A DNA stretch of 64,000 nucleotides from Variovorax guangxiensis (GTDB lineage: Bacteria; Pseudomonadota; Gammaproteobacteria; Burkholderiales; Burkholderiaceae_C). Under the pieces are notes generated by a model, which was not told the DNA's origin, did no database searches, and saw only the letters and a program-made list of their open reading frames with translations. Made by a program: the position numbers and the translations under genes. Of the stretch, positions 32,257 through 40,926 are shown in pieces. Every line of letters starts with the position of its first letter. Within the stretch, counting starts at the first letter, position 1. The stretch is taken from positions 186,001 to 250,000 of the forward strand of contig NZ_RXFT01000010.1 of assembly GCF_003952165.1 (NCBI RefSeq). The letters are read 5' to 3'.

Positions 32257-33717
32257 TCAGGCCGGCGCGCGGCGGGCCAGCGTGCCGGCCGTGAGCGGGG
32301 CCGCGTCGGCCGGCCAGGTGTCTGCGATGTGGCCGTGTTGCCAGACGGCTTCGCGCGCGGCTTCGAAGGCGGGGCGGCCAGCAGCCAGCGCCGCGCCGAT
32401 CATTCCGGCCAGCACGTCGCCGGTTCCGGCGGTTGCGAGGCGGGCGTTGCCGCTCAGGTTGATGATCGGTGGCGCTTCGCCAGGGCTGGCGACGACGGTG
32501 CCGGATCCCTTGAGTACCGCGACCACTCCGAAGCGCGCGGCGACTCCGCGGGCTGCGGCCAGCCTGTCGGCCTGAACTTCACCGACTGATCGGCCCAGCA
32601 GGCGCGCTGCCTCCAGCGGGTGGGGTGTGATCACCGTGGGCGAGCCGCTTTTTCCGCGTGATGCCAGCTGGGCTTGCAGCGCGCCATCGGCAGCGATGGC
32701 GTTGAGCGCATCGGCATCGAGCACCAACGCCGCCGCGCTGGAGAACACGCCCGGCAGCAGTTCGCCCACGGCTTCTCCTGCGCCGCAACCGCAGACCGCC
32801 GTAATGCTCGAAAGATCCAGAGTCCGGGCATCGCGCAGCATCAGCTCGGGCCGGGCGGTGTCGACGGGAGCCGCGCTCGGGTCGAGCAGACCGACGAACA
32901 CGCGCCCCGCGCCACCATGCAGTGCCGCGGAGCCGGCGAGAAGGGCGGCGCCGGCCATGCCGGACGCTCCGCCGATCACCGCGACGTCGCCATAGCTGCC
33001 CTTGTGCGAGGCGTGGTTGCGCGGCTGCGCTTCGGGTGCTCCTGCGATCCGTGCCGTGGGCTGGTCCTTGAAGGCGCCGCAACCCAGGTCGTCGAACCAG
33101 ACGGTGCCTGCGGCGTCTCGGCCCTGCGCGGTGAACAGGCCGGGCTTCAGCGTGAGGAAGGTGATGCAGGTGCGAGTCGACGCCTGCGCAGGGCTGACGC
33201 CTTGGGCCAGCGTGCCGGTATCCGCGTTCAGGCCCGATGGCACGTCGACGCACAGCACGGGCTGGCCGCTGGTGTGCATCTTCTCCAGCCAGTCGGCCAT
33301 CGCGCCTTCGGGTGGCCGCGTCGAGCCGATGCCGAGCAATGCGTCGATCGCCAGTTCGTAGTCCGAAGGCGGCGTCGATGCGAAGGCCACGCCGGCATCG
33401 CGCGCTCGTTGAAGCGATGCCTTGGCGTCCGGCGGCAGCATGCCTTCATCGCCGATGGACGTGACCACCGGAAAGAAGCCCCGGTGCCGCAACTGGGCGG
33501 CAGCCTCGAACCCGTCGCCACCGTTGTTGCCCGGCCCGCAAGCCACCCATACCGTGCGCGCGTGCGGCGCGATTGCCATCGCGAGCCTCGCCACCGCAAG
33601 GCCTGCGCGTCGCATCAGCGTGTGGGCGGGCAGGGCGGCCGACGCTGCCTGCTCGATGCGGCGCGTGGCGGCGATGTCGAACAGGCCGGCAGCAGTGGCG
33701 GAGGTGATGCGTTGCAT
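32257..33717 (-). CDS. nnr: Bifunctional NAD(P)H-hydrate epimerase / ADP-dependent NAD(P)H-hydrate dehydratase
   Basis: This metabolite-repair enzyme of 486 residues restores damaged hydrated NAD(P)H. The N-terminal YjeF epimerase domain (about 1-215) shows CGPGNNGGDGFEAAAQL and VDVPSGLNADTG. The C-terminal ribokinase-like dehydratase domain (about 235-480) shows GGASGMAGAALLAG, ITPHPLEAARLLG and the phosphate-binding NARLATAGTGDVLAG. Domain order and length match the E. coli YjeF (Nnr) fusion. It is convergent with the SDR gene and divergent from the small membrane-protein gene. Confidence 0.95.
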   Translation of the reverse strand: MQRITSATAAGLFDIAATRRIEQAASAALPAHTLMRRAGLAVARLAMAIAPHARTVWVACGPGNNGGDGFEAAAQLRHRGFFPVVTSIGDEGMLPPDAKASLQRARDAGVAFASTPPSDYELAIDALLGIGSTRPPEGAMADWLEKMHTSGQPVLCVDVPSGLNADTGTLAQGVSPAQASTRTCITFLTLKPGLFTAQGRDAAGTVWFDDLGCGAFKDQPTARIAGAPEAQPRNHASHKGSYGDVAVIGGASGMAGAALLAGSAALHGGAGRVFVGLLDPSAAPVDTARPELMLRDARTLDLSSITAVCGCGAGEAVGELLPGVFSSAAALVLDADALNAIAADGALQAQLASRGKSGSPTVITPHPLEAARLLGRSVGEVQADRLAAARGVAARFGVVAVLKGSGTVVASPGEAPPIINLSGNARLATAGTGDVLAGMIGAALAAGRPAFEAAREAVWQHGHIADTWPADAAPLTAGTLARRAPA

Positions 33718-33771
33718 CGGCGCATTGTGCCGCTGGCCCGGCTTGCTGCTTGCCTCCCTATCATCCGGGGG

Positions 33772-34200
33772 ATGAACTTCAAAGGCGTCGGCTGGCTGCT
33801 TGTCCTGCTTCTCGCGGCGCTCGTTTCGTTCCTGGCCGCAACGAAGGCGTGGATCGCGGGATTCGGGTGGGTGCTGGGCCTGTTGTGCCTCGTGTGGGGC
33901 GTCTTCCTGCTGGCGGAGTTCAGGCGATGGGTGCCTCTGCGAGATGTGGCCTGGGCCGCCAATGTCGGTTTCGGCATCAGCGTGATTCGCTGGTTCGACC
34001 TGCCGGCCGAGGGTGCCTCCGGCCTGACGCGGCTGGCGCTGCTGGGCGCCGGTGTGCTGTGCCTGATCTTCTTCGCGTTGATCTGCCCCGGCTTGCTGGC
34101 CTGGGGCGCCGGCAGGCTGCGGCCTCCGCCCGAGCCGGGGCTTCCCGTCGAGAAGCCCGCAAGCCCCGAAGCCTTGCGCCGGTGGGGCCCTAAAGACTGA
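33772..34200 (+). CDS. Small membrane protein, hypothetical
   Basis: This 142-residue protein has about three membrane helices (residues 6-23, 28-47 and 91-112) and a proline-rich cytosolic tail. The family is not recognised. The ATG at 33772 follows a GGGG run; the in-frame extension upstream is antisense to the nnr gene and was excluded. Its 3' end overlaps the convergent dadA gene by 11 bp. Confidence 0.7.
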   Translation: MNFKGVGWLLVLLLAALVSFLAATKAWIAGFGWVLGLLCLVWGVFLLAEFRRWVPLRDVAWAANVGFGISVIRWFDLPAEGASGLTRLALLGAGVLCLIFFALICPGLLAWGAGRLRPPPEPGLPVEKPASPEALRRWGPKD

Positions 34201-35443
34201 GCCGTTCGACCCCGAGCCCTTCGAGGTCGATGCCCGGCTCGCGTCCGGCGATCAGGTCGCCCAGCACGCGCGCGCTGCCACACGAGAGCGCCCAGCCGCT
34301 CGACCCATGCCCGAGGTTGAGCCACACGCCCGGAATGCCGCTCGCGCCCAGCACCGGCGGGCCGTCGGGCAGCATCGGCCGCGCGCCTTTCCATTGCTGG
34401 ATGCCGGACTGCAGCGTGGCGGCGCCCGGAAACCAGTCGTGCAGCACCTTGTAGAGCGTCTGCACCGCGGCAGGGTTCATCGTGTCCAGCGAGCCGCCGA
34501 TTTCGGCGCTGCCGGCCACGCGCACGCGTTGGCCCAGCCGGGAGATGGCGACCTTGAAGCGCTCGTCCATCACCGCGCTGCGCGGCGCATTGAGCGGCTC
34601 GCGGATCGGCGCGCTCACCGAATGGCCGTAGACCGGCGCCATCGGAATGCGCAGGCCCAGCGGTCGCAGCAGCGAGGCCGATTCCAGTCCGGCGCAGACC
34701 ACGACGGCGTCGTAGCGCACCGGGTCGGAGCCGCTCGCCAGCGACAGCGAGGTGGGGGCCGCGCGGCTCAGCGGCGCGATGTCGCAGTTGAAATGGAACT
34801 GCGCACCGAACGACTCGGCCTCCCACTTGAGCAGCAGCGCGAACTGGCGGCAGTTGGCCACTTCGTCCTCGGGCAGGTGGATGGCGCCTGCCAGCGGGGT
34901 GTCGGGGTTCAGGGCGGGTTCGATGAGCCGCGCTTCGTCGGCGTCGACTTCCTTGAAGACGCTGCCGGCCGCGCGCAGCACGTCGAGCCCGGGCTGCACC
35001 AGCTTCTTCTCGCGCTTGGAGCGAAGCAGCACCAGATAGCCGTCGCTGCGCTCATAGCTGAGTTCGCGTGCCTCGGTCACCTCGTGCAGCCGGTTGCGGC
35101 TGTAGAAGGCCAGGCGCTGCATGCGGGCGCGGTTGGCCAGGTAGGTGTCGAGCTTGCAGGCCTTCTGCCAGCGGGAGAGCCAGCCGAGGTCGCGCGAGCC
35201 CAGGGGCCAGCGCAGCTTGATGGCACCGTGAGAGGAGAGCAGGGAGCGCAGCACCTTGCCGCGCATGCCGGGGCCGGCCCACGGCGTGACGTATCCGGGA
35301 GCGACCACGCCGGCGTTGGCGAAGCTGGCTTCCTCGGCGGCGGCGCCGCGGCGCTCGAAGACGGTCACTTCATGGCCGTCGGAAACCAGTTCCCAGGCGG
35401 TGGTGACGCCGATGATGCCGGCGCCCACGATCGCGATTTTCAT
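34190..35443 (-). CDS. dadA: D-amino acid dehydrogenase, small subunit type
   Basis: This is an FAD-dependent dehydrogenase of 417 residues that oxidises D-amino acids to keto acids at the inner membrane. The N-terminal FAD-binding motif is GAGIIGVTTAWELVSDG followed by FERR. DAO-family features include the C-terminal GHGSSGWALSCGSARVLGDLI. The start MKIAIVGAG is chosen because conserved sequence begins there. It lies downstream of the amidase gene on the same strand with 56 bp between; release of an amino acid by the amidase followed by oxidation is possible but unproven. Confidence 0.9.
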   Translation of the reverse strand: MKIAIVGAGIIGVTTAWELVSDGHEVTVFERRGAAAEEASFANAGVVAPGYVTPWAGPGMRGKVLRSLLSSHGAIKLRWPLGSRDLGWLSRWQKACKLDTYLANRARMQRLAFYSRNRLHEVTEARELSYERSDGYLVLLRSKREKKLVQPGLDVLRAAGSVFKEVDADEARLIEPALNPDTPLAGAIHLPEDEVANCRQFALLLKWEAESFGAQFHFNCDIAPLSRAAPTSLSLASGSDPVRYDAVVVCAGLESASLLRPLGLRIPMAPVYGHSVSAPIREPLNAPRSAVMDERFKVAISRLGQRVRVAGSAEIGGSLDTMNPAAVQTLYKVLHDWFPGAATLQSGIQQWKGARPMLPDGPPVLGASGIPGVWLNLGHGSSGWALSCGSARVLGDLIAGREPGIDLEGLGVERLSL

Positions 35444-35470
35444 TGAGTGTTCAGGATGAGAGAGATGGCT

Positions 35471-35491
35471 GGCGCCCGCGGGACGGGCGCC
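35471..35491. other. Hairpin between amidase and dadA
   Basis: An 8-bp perfect stem (GGCGCCCG with CGGGCGCC, 5-base loop) lies in the 56-bp gap between the amidase stop and the dadA start. There is no T-tract, so it is more likely an mRNA-processing or stability element than a terminator. Confidence 0.4.
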
Positions 35492-35499
35492 GTCGGCCG

Positions 35500-36822
35500 T
35501 TATTCTTGCAGCGCGCGCTCGGTCTGGAGCGCCACCGCGAGCACGGCGTCGTCGTGCAGCGCCGCGTGCCACAGCATCAGGCCCACCGGCAGTTCGCCTG
35601 GAGCCTGGCAGGGCAGCGAGATGGCGCAGCCGTCGAGCATGTTGACGATCGACGGATTGCGCAGGAGCAGCGCATTGACGCGGAAGAATTCTTCGTCGCG
35701 CTCCGCGCCCGGCGCCACGCTGGCGATGGACGGCGCGGTGATCGGCACCGTCGGCGACAGCACGGCGTCGAAGGGCGCGAGCACGGCTTCGACGCGGGCG
35801 ATCCAGTCGCGGCGGGCGTTGATCAGGTCGATGTATTCGTGCGCCTTCATCGTGGCGCCGCGCAGGATGCGCTGGGCCACGCGCGGGTCGTAGCCCGCGC
35901 CGCTGCGTTCCAGCAGCAGGCGGTGCCAGGCGTACGACTCGGCGGCGGAGAAGCCGCCGGTGGCGTTGATGGCGCCCAGCTCGGCGAGCTCGGGCAGGTC
36001 GATTTCGACGATGCGGGCGCCGGTGGCGCGAAGCGTCTTCAGCGAGCGTTCGAAGGCGTTGGTCACGGCGGGCTCGATGCCGTCGAAGAACACGTTCTTC
36101 ACCACGACGAGCCTGTAGGCGGCGAGCGGGGCGTTGCCGGCGGTCACTCGACGGGCGGCGAGGATCTCGTGCGCGGTGATGGCGTCGCGCACCGAGCGGG
36201 TCATGGCGCAGGCGGTATCAAGGGTGGTCGAGAGCGGCAGCGCGCCGGCGGTGGGCGTCAGCCGGGCCGTATTCTTGAAGCCGACGATGCCGTTGAGCGC
36301 TGCCGGAATGCGGATCGAGCCGCCGGTGTCGGAGCCCAGTCCGATGAAGGCAGCGCCGCTGGCGACCGAAACCGCGGCGCCGGAAGACGAACCGCCCGGG
36401 ATGCGCGGTACCGCGGGGTCGCTGGCGTTGGCTGGCGTTCCATGATGCGGATTGACGCCAACGCCTGAAAAGGCGAATTCCGTCATGTTGGTCCGGCCGG
36501 TCAGTACGCCGCCGGCGGCGCGCAGCCGGGCCACGGCGGGGGAGTCGGCCTTGGCGGCCGGGGCGTGCGCCAGGACGGCGGAGCCGGCGGGCGTGGCCTG
36601 ACCCTCGACGTCGAAAAGGTCTTTGGCGGTGAAAGCGAGGCCGGCCAGGCGGCTGGCCGGGTCCGACGTGGAGGCGGCGTTCAGGGCCTCGTCGAACATC
36701 GTGCGGGTGAAGACGTGCTCGCAGGCCGCGGACCTGGAGATGTCGATGGCGCGCTCCATTTCGGTGCGTGCATCGGTGCCACCTGCCAGAAGGTTGAGAC
36801 GGGTGGCGTGAAGGTCGTTCAT
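35500..36822 (-). CDS. Amidase-signature family amidase
   Basis: This 440-residue Ser-Ser-Lys amidase has the catalytic lysine in FTAKDLFD (about K67), the cis-serine in GGSSSGAAV (about S145) and the nucleophilic serine in GSDTGGSIRIPAA (about S169). The substrate may be an amide, a carbamate or a tRNA-linked one; the absence of GatB/GatC neighbours argues against GatA. MNDLHATRL was chosen as start since the extension upstream crosses the rpsB promoter. The gene is divergent from rpsB. Confidence 0.92.
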   Translation of the reverse strand: MNDLHATRLNLLAGGTDARTEMERAIDISRSAACEHVFTRTMFDEALNAASTSDPASRLAGLAFTAKDLFDVEGQATPAGSAVLAHAPAAKADSPAVARLRAAGGVLTGRTNMTEFAFSGVGVNPHHGTPANASDPAVPRIPGGSSSGAAVSVASGAAFIGLGSDTGGSIRIPAALNGIVGFKNTARLTPTAGALPLSTTLDTACAMTRSVRDAITAHEILAARRVTAGNAPLAAYRLVVVKNVFFDGIEPAVTNAFERSLKTLRATGARIVEIDLPELAELGAINATGGFSAAESYAWHRLLLERSGAGYDPRVAQRILRGATMKAHEYIDLINARRDWIARVEAVLAPFDAVLSPTVPITAPSIASVAPGAERDEEFFRVNALLLRNPSIVNMLDGCAISLPCQAPGELPVGLMLWHAALHDDAVLAVALQTERALQE

Positions 36823-36878
36823 GGAAGGCTGCGGGTGCCGCCGGGACGGCTCGGGTTCAGAGGGAGGGGCGACGGCCG

Positions 36879-36887
36879 TGCTATACT
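36879..36887 (+). promoter_or_regulatory. Extended -10 promoter of rpsB
   Basis: TGC-TATACT (hexamer at 36882-36887) is an extended -10 element. The -35 region is poor, as is common with TGn promoters. The rpsB start lies 143 bp downstream, leaving a leader of about 135 nt. Confidence 0.6.
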
Positions 36888-36897
36888 CTTTGGGTTT

Positions 36898-36931
36898 CGC
36901 TGGTCGGGCAACGGCTCCCGTTGCATCCAGC
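36898..36931 (+). promoter_or_regulatory. Structured rpsB leader hairpin, possible S2 autoregulatory element
   Basis: Within the rpsB leader, GCAACGG and CCGTTGC (36908-36924, loop CTC) form a perfect 7-bp stem, closed outside by GCTGG/CCAGC. In E. coli the S2 protein represses its own rpsB-tsf mRNA through the leader. A similar role here is inference from position and structure. Confidence 0.45.
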
Positions 36932-37029
36932 CAGACACATCCGCAAACCGGCCCAATCAAGGTGTTGTGACTCGATTCAAAGAGCGCAAAACGGGCTGGA
37001 TTTTAGACCCAACCTTTGGAGTAATTTCA

Positions 37030-37782
37030 ATGTCCACCACCATGCGCGAAATGCTGGAAGCAGGCGTCCATTTCGGTCACCAAACCCGCTTCTGGAACCC
37101 CAAGATGGCTCCGTACATCTTCGGCCATCGCAACAAGATCCACATCATCAACCTGGAAAAGTCGCTCCCGATGTTCCAGGAGGCGATGAAGTACGCCAAG
37201 CAACTCACCGCCAACCGCGGCACGATCCTGATGGTCGGCACGAAGCGCCAGGCCCGTGAGATCGTGGCGGCGGAAGCCCGCCGCGCCGGCGTGCCCTTCG
37301 TCGACACCCGCTGGCTCGGCGGCATGCTGACCAACTTCAAGACCGTCAAGACCTCGATCAAGCGTCTGAAGGACATGAAGGCCCAGCAGGAAGCCGGCCT
37401 CGACAGCCTGAGCAAGAAGGAGCAGCTGACCTTCACGCGCGAAATCGAGAAGCTCGAGAAGGACATCGGCGGCATCCAGGACATGACCGCTCTGCCCGAC
37501 GCCATCTTCGTGATCGACGTGGGCTTCCACAAGATCGCCGTGGCCGAAGCCAAGAAGCTCGGCATTCCGCTGATCGGCGTGGTGGACTCCAACCACTCGC
37601 CCGAAGGCATCGACTACGTGATCCCCGGCAACGACGACTCGTCGAAGGCTGTCACGCTGTATGCCCGCGGCATCGCCGATGCGATCATCGAAGGCCGCAA
37701 CAGCGCCACCGGCGACGTGGTCAAGGCCATCGCCGAAGGCAATGACGAATTCGTCGAAGTCGAAGAGGGCGCCTCGGCCTGA
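37030..37782 (+). CDS. rpsB: 30S ribosomal protein S2
   Basis: S2 (250 residues) is needed for S1 binding to the 30S subunit. The family start MLEAGVHFGHQTRFWNPKM, the segment FVDTRWLGGMLTNF and the C-terminal GIPLIGVVDSNHSPEGIDYVIPGNDD are all present. The ATG follows GGAG at a good distance; the longer in-frame extension runs through the promoter. It is followed by a strong terminator and then tsf, as in the conserved rpsB-tsf arrangement. Confidence 0.98.
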   Translation: MSTTMREMLEAGVHFGHQTRFWNPKMAPYIFGHRNKIHIINLEKSLPMFQEAMKYAKQLTANRGTILMVGTKRQAREIVAAEARRAGVPFVDTRWLGGMLTNFKTVKTSIKRLKDMKAQQEAGLDSLSKKEQLTFTREIEKLEKDIGGIQDMTALPDAIFVIDVGFHKIAVAEAKKLGIPLIGVVDSNHSPEGIDYVIPGNDDSSKAVTLYARGIADAIIEGRNSATGDVVKAIAEGNDEFVEVEEGASA

Positions 37783-37805
37783 TTGGCGCGCCCGCGAGCC
37801 TGAAG

Positions 37806-37831
37806 AAGGGGCTTTGGTGCCCCTTTTTTTT
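37806..37831 (+). terminator. Intrinsic terminator between rpsB and tsf
   Basis: A stem AAGGGGC/GCCCCTT with loop TTTGGT is followed by eight T (37824-37831). It probably lowers tsf expression relative to rpsB rather than stopping all transcription, since tsf begins 31 bp later without an obvious promoter. Confidence 0.9.
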
Positions 37832-37862
37832 AACCTGATTTTTGAATTCACGGAGATACGAA

Positions 37863-38786
37863 ATGGCTGCAATCACCGCAAGCATGGTGGGCGAACTGCG
37901 CGCAAAGACCGACGCGCCGATGATGGAATGCAAGAAGGCCCTGACCGAGGCCGACGGCAACATGGAAAAGGCCGAAGAGCTGCTGCGCATCAAGCTCGGC
38001 AACAAGGCTGGCAAGGCCTCGAGCCGCATCACCGCCGAAGGCGTGGTGGCCGCATACGTTGGCGGTGACGCCGGCGCGATGATCGAAGTCAACTGCGAAA
38101 CCGACTTCGTCTCGAAGAACGACAGCTTCCTGGCCCTGGTCAATGCCGCCGCCAAGCTGATCGCCGAGAAGAACCCCGCCGACATCGCCGCGCTGGGCGC
38201 CCTGGCCTACGAGCAGGACGGCTTCGGCCCCACGCTCGAGGACGTGCGCAAGGGCCTGATCGGCAAGATCGGCGAGAACATGACGTTCCGCCGCTTCAAG
38301 CGCTTCGCCGGCAATGGCAAGCTGGCCTCCTACCTGCACGGCACGCGCATCGGCGTGATGGTGGAGTTCGAGGGCGACGACACCGCTGCCAAGGACGTCG
38401 CGATGCACATCGCCGCCATGAAGCCTGTGTCGGTTGCTGCTTCGGACGTGCCCGCCGAGCTGATCGAGAAGGAACGCGCAGTTGCCGCCGGCAAGGCCGA
38501 GGAAGACCGCAAGACGGCCGAAGCCGAAGGCAAGAAGCCCCAGCCGGCCGACATCGTCGCCAAGCGCATCGAAGGCGGCGTGCAGAAGTTCCTCAAGGAA
38601 GTTTCGCTGCACAACCAGCCCTTCGTGAAGAACGACAAGCAGACCGTCGAGCAGATGCTCAAGGCCGTCAACACCACGATCAAGGGCTTCACCCTGTACG
38701 TGGTCGGCGAAGGCATTGAGAAGAAAGTTGACGACTTCGCCGCTGAAGTCGCAGCCCAAGTCGCCGCAGCCAAGGCTGCCGCTTAA
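37863..38786 (+). CDS. tsf: Elongation factor Ts
   Basis: EF-Ts (307 residues) is the nucleotide exchange factor for EF-Tu. The N-terminal UBA-like region reads VGELRAKTDAPMMECKKALTEA, and the core has CETDFVSKNDSF, where the TDFV segment contacts EF-Tu. The C terminus is rich in Lys/Ala and has the family's dimerisation part. GGAGA precedes the ATG. It sits between two terminators. Confidence 0.98.
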   Translation: MAAITASMVGELRAKTDAPMMECKKALTEADGNMEKAEELLRIKLGNKAGKASSRITAEGVVAAYVGGDAGAMIEVNCETDFVSKNDSFLALVNAAAKLIAEKNPADIAALGALAYEQDGFGPTLEDVRKGLIGKIGENMTFRRFKRFAGNGKLASYLHGTRIGVMVEFEGDDTAAKDVAMHIAAMKPVSVAASDVPAELIEKERAVAAGKAEEDRKTAEAEGKKPQPADIVAKRIEGGVQKFLKEVSLHNQPFVKNDKQTVEQMLKAVNTTIKGFTLYVVGEGIEKKVDDFAAEVAAQVAAAKAAA

Positions 38787-38802
38787 GCCTTTACGGCTCC
38801 AG

Positions 38803-38834
38803 CGACGGTGCGTTCGCGCGCACCGTCGTTTTTT
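38803..38834 (+). terminator. Intrinsic terminator after tsf
   Basis: A 10-bp perfect stem (CGACGGTGCG with CGCACCGTCG, loop TTCGCG) is followed by six T. It ends 48 bp before the pyrH ATG. Confidence 0.93.
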
Positions 38835-38882
38835 CATCGCCACGTTTTACACTCGTCCCGACCCAACCAAAGGAAATTGCCC

Positions 38883-39605
38883 ATGTCTGATGCCCGCCCA
38901 GCCCACAAGCGAATCTTGTTGAAGCTGTCGGGAGAGGCATTGATGGGTGACGACGCCTTCGGCATCAACCGTGCGACCATTGTGCGCATGGTGCAGGAGG
39001 TGGCCGAGGTCGTGAACATGGGGGTCGAGGTGGCGGTCGTGATCGGCGGCGGCAACATCTTCCGCGGCGTAGCGGGCGGCTCCGTCGGCATGGACCGCGC
39101 AACCGCCGACTACATGGGCATGCTGGCCACGGTCATGAACTCGCTGGCCCTGGCCGATGCGATGGACAAGCAGGGCCTCGTGGCCCGCGTGATGTCCGCC
39201 ATCGCCATCGAGCAGGTGGTCGAGCCCTATGTGCGCCCCAAGGCGCTGCAGTACCTCGAAGAGGGCAAGGTCGTGGTGTTCGCGGCCGGCACGGGCAACC
39301 CGTTCTTCACCACCGACACGGCCGCCGCGCTGCGCGGTGCCGAAATCGGCGCCGAGCTGGTGCTCAAGGCGACCAAGGTCGACGGCGTCTATACCGCCGA
39401 CCCCAAGACCAACCCCGACGCGACCCGCTACGCCACGCTGACCTTCGACGAGGCGATTGCGAAGAACCTCGGCATCATGGACGCCACGGCCTTCGCGCTG
39501 TGCCGCGACCAGAAGCTGCCGATCAAGGTGTTCTCGATCTTCAAGAATGGCGCGCTCAAGCGCGTCGTCATGGGCGAGGACGAAGGCACGCTGGTGCATG
39601 CCTAG
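38883..39605 (+). CDS. pyrH: UMP kinase
   Basis: UMP kinase (240 residues) phosphorylates UMP to UDP, an essential hexameric enzyme of the amino-acid-kinase fold. KRILLKLSGEALMG at the N terminus, IGGGNIFRG, and VDGVYTADPKTNPDA near the C terminus are diagnostic. AAGGAA precedes the ATG. It opens the tightly packed run that continues through frr, uppS, cdsA and dxr. Confidence 0.98.
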   Translation: MSDARPAHKRILLKLSGEALMGDDAFGINRATIVRMVQEVAEVVNMGVEVAVVIGGGNIFRGVAGGSVGMDRATADYMGMLATVMNSLALADAMDKQGLVARVMSAIAIEQVVEPYVRPKALQYLEEGKVVVFAAGTGNPFFTTDTAAALRGAEIGAELVLKATKVDGVYTADPKTNPDATRYATLTFDEAIAKNLGIMDATAFALCRDQKLPIKVFSIFKNGALKRVVMGEDEGTLVHA

Positions 39606-39616
39606 GAGTATTTGAG

Positions 39617-40177
39617 ATGACCATTGCAGACATCCGCAGTGCGACCGACGCGAAGATGAACCAGTCGATCGCCGCATTCCAGAACAACCTCACCAAGATC
39701 CGTACCGGCCGCGCCAACTCGGCGCTGCTCGACGCGATCCACGTCGAGTACTACGGCTCGCAGGTGCCGCTGAGCCAGGTGGCCAACGTGTCGGTGCTCG
39801 ATTCGCGCACGCTCAGCGTGCAGCCCTGGGAAAAGGGCATGGGCGCCAAGATCGAGAAGGCCATCCGCGAAAGCGACCTGGGCCTCAACCCCGCCTCGAT
39901 GGGCGACCTGATCCGCGTGCCGCTGCCGGCAATGAGCGAAGAGCGCCGCAAGGAAATGACCAAGCTCGTCCGCAACGAAGGCGAGAGCGCCAAGATCGCC
40001 ACGCGCAACCTGCGCCGTGATGCGAACGAAGCGGTCAAGAAGCTGGTCAAGGAAAAGCTGGCGTCGGAAGACGACCAGAAGCGCGCCGAAGCCGAGATCC
40101 AGAAGGTCACCGACCGCCATATCGCGGAAATCGACCGCCTGGTCGCGGCCAAGGAAGCGGAGATCATGGCCGTTTGA
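39617..40177 (+). CDS. frr: Ribosome recycling factor
   Basis: RRF (186 residues) splits post-termination ribosomes together with EF-G. The family sequence is evident: KIRTGRANSALLD, YYGSQVPLSQVAN, PWEKGMGAKIEKAI and the long coiled-coil C-terminal helix (NLRRDANEAVKKL). AGGAG stands 8 nt before the ATG. It begins 11 bp after pyrH. Confidence 0.98.
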   Translation: MTIADIRSATDAKMNQSIAAFQNNLTKIRTGRANSALLDAIHVEYYGSQVPLSQVANVSVLDSRTLSVQPWEKGMGAKIEKAIRESDLGLNPASMGDLIRVPLPAMSEERRKEMTKLVRNEGESAKIATRNLRRDANEAVKKLVKEKLASEDDQKRAEAEIQKVTDRHIAEIDRLVAAKEAEIMAV

Positions 40178-40185
40178 GGCCCGCC

Positions 40186-40908
40186 ATGGCCTCGTCGGCG
40201 CCGCGCATTCCCCACCACGTTGCCATCGTCATGGACGGCAACGGCCGCTGGGCGACGCGGCGCTTTCTTCCCCGCATCGCGGGGCACAAGCAGGGCGTCG
40301 AATCGCTGCGCCGCTGCGTCAAGGCCTGCGCCGAGCGCGGCGTGGGTGTGCTCACCGTGTTCGCGTTCTCGTCCGAGAACTGGAACCGTCCCGTCGAGGA
40401 GGTTTCCGGGCTGATGGAACTGATGGTCGGTGCGCTTGCTCGCGAGGTGCCCAAGCTCAGCGCCGACGGCGTGCGGCTGCATTTCGTCGGCGAGCGCGCC
40501 GGTCTGTCGCCCAAGATGGTGAACGGCCTGCTCGACGCCGAAGCCGCCACGGCGCACAACACCCGGCTCGTGCTCAACGTCTGCTTCAACTACGGCGGCC
40601 GCTGGGACATCGCACAGGCCGCAGCCAAGCTTGCAGCACAGGGCGAAGCGATCACCGAGCTCAGCCTCGATCGCGCCATGGCCCTGGCCCACGTGCCCGA
40701 CCCCGACCTGTTCATCCGCACCGGCGGCGAGCAGCGTCTCTCCAACTTCCTGCTCTGGCAGAGTGCCTACGCCGAGCTTTTCTTCAGCGACAAGCTGTGG
40801 CCCGAGTTCGACGAGGCAGCGCTGGACGAGGCCATTGCCGCGTTCCAGGGCCGCGAGCGGCGTTTCGGACAGACCTCGGCGCAAGTCTCTTCCACCGCCG
40901 CGGCCTGA
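40186..40908 (+). CDS. uppS: Isoprenyl transferase (undecaprenyl diphosphate synthase)
   Basis: This cis-prenyltransferase of 240 residues makes the C55 lipid carrier for peptidoglycan and O-antigen. The catalytic start is VAIVMDGNGRWA, followed by FAFSSENWNRP and the C-terminal RTGGEQRLSNFLLWQSAYAE. The ATG at 40186 is preferred to an in-frame TTG four codons upstream. It starts 8 bp after frr. Confidence 0.97.
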   Translation: MASSAPRIPHHVAIVMDGNGRWATRRFLPRIAGHKQGVESLRRCVKACAERGVGVLTVFAFSSENWNRPVEEVSGLMELMVGALAREVPKLSADGVRLHFVGERAGLSPKMVNGLLDAEAATAHNTRLVLNVCFNYGGRWDIAQAAAKLAAQGEAITELSLDRAMALAHVPDPDLFIRTGGEQRLSNFLLWQSAYAELFFSDKLWPEFDEAALDEAIAAFQGRERRFGQTSAQVSSTAAA

Positions 40909-40926
40909 CGGCCAGGCAGCCTCCGC

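Noticed and set aside
35500..36822. GatA subunit of the tRNA-dependent amidotransferase
   Set aside because: The amidase signature is shared, but gatB and gatC are not adjacent and the sequence lacks the usual GatA context.
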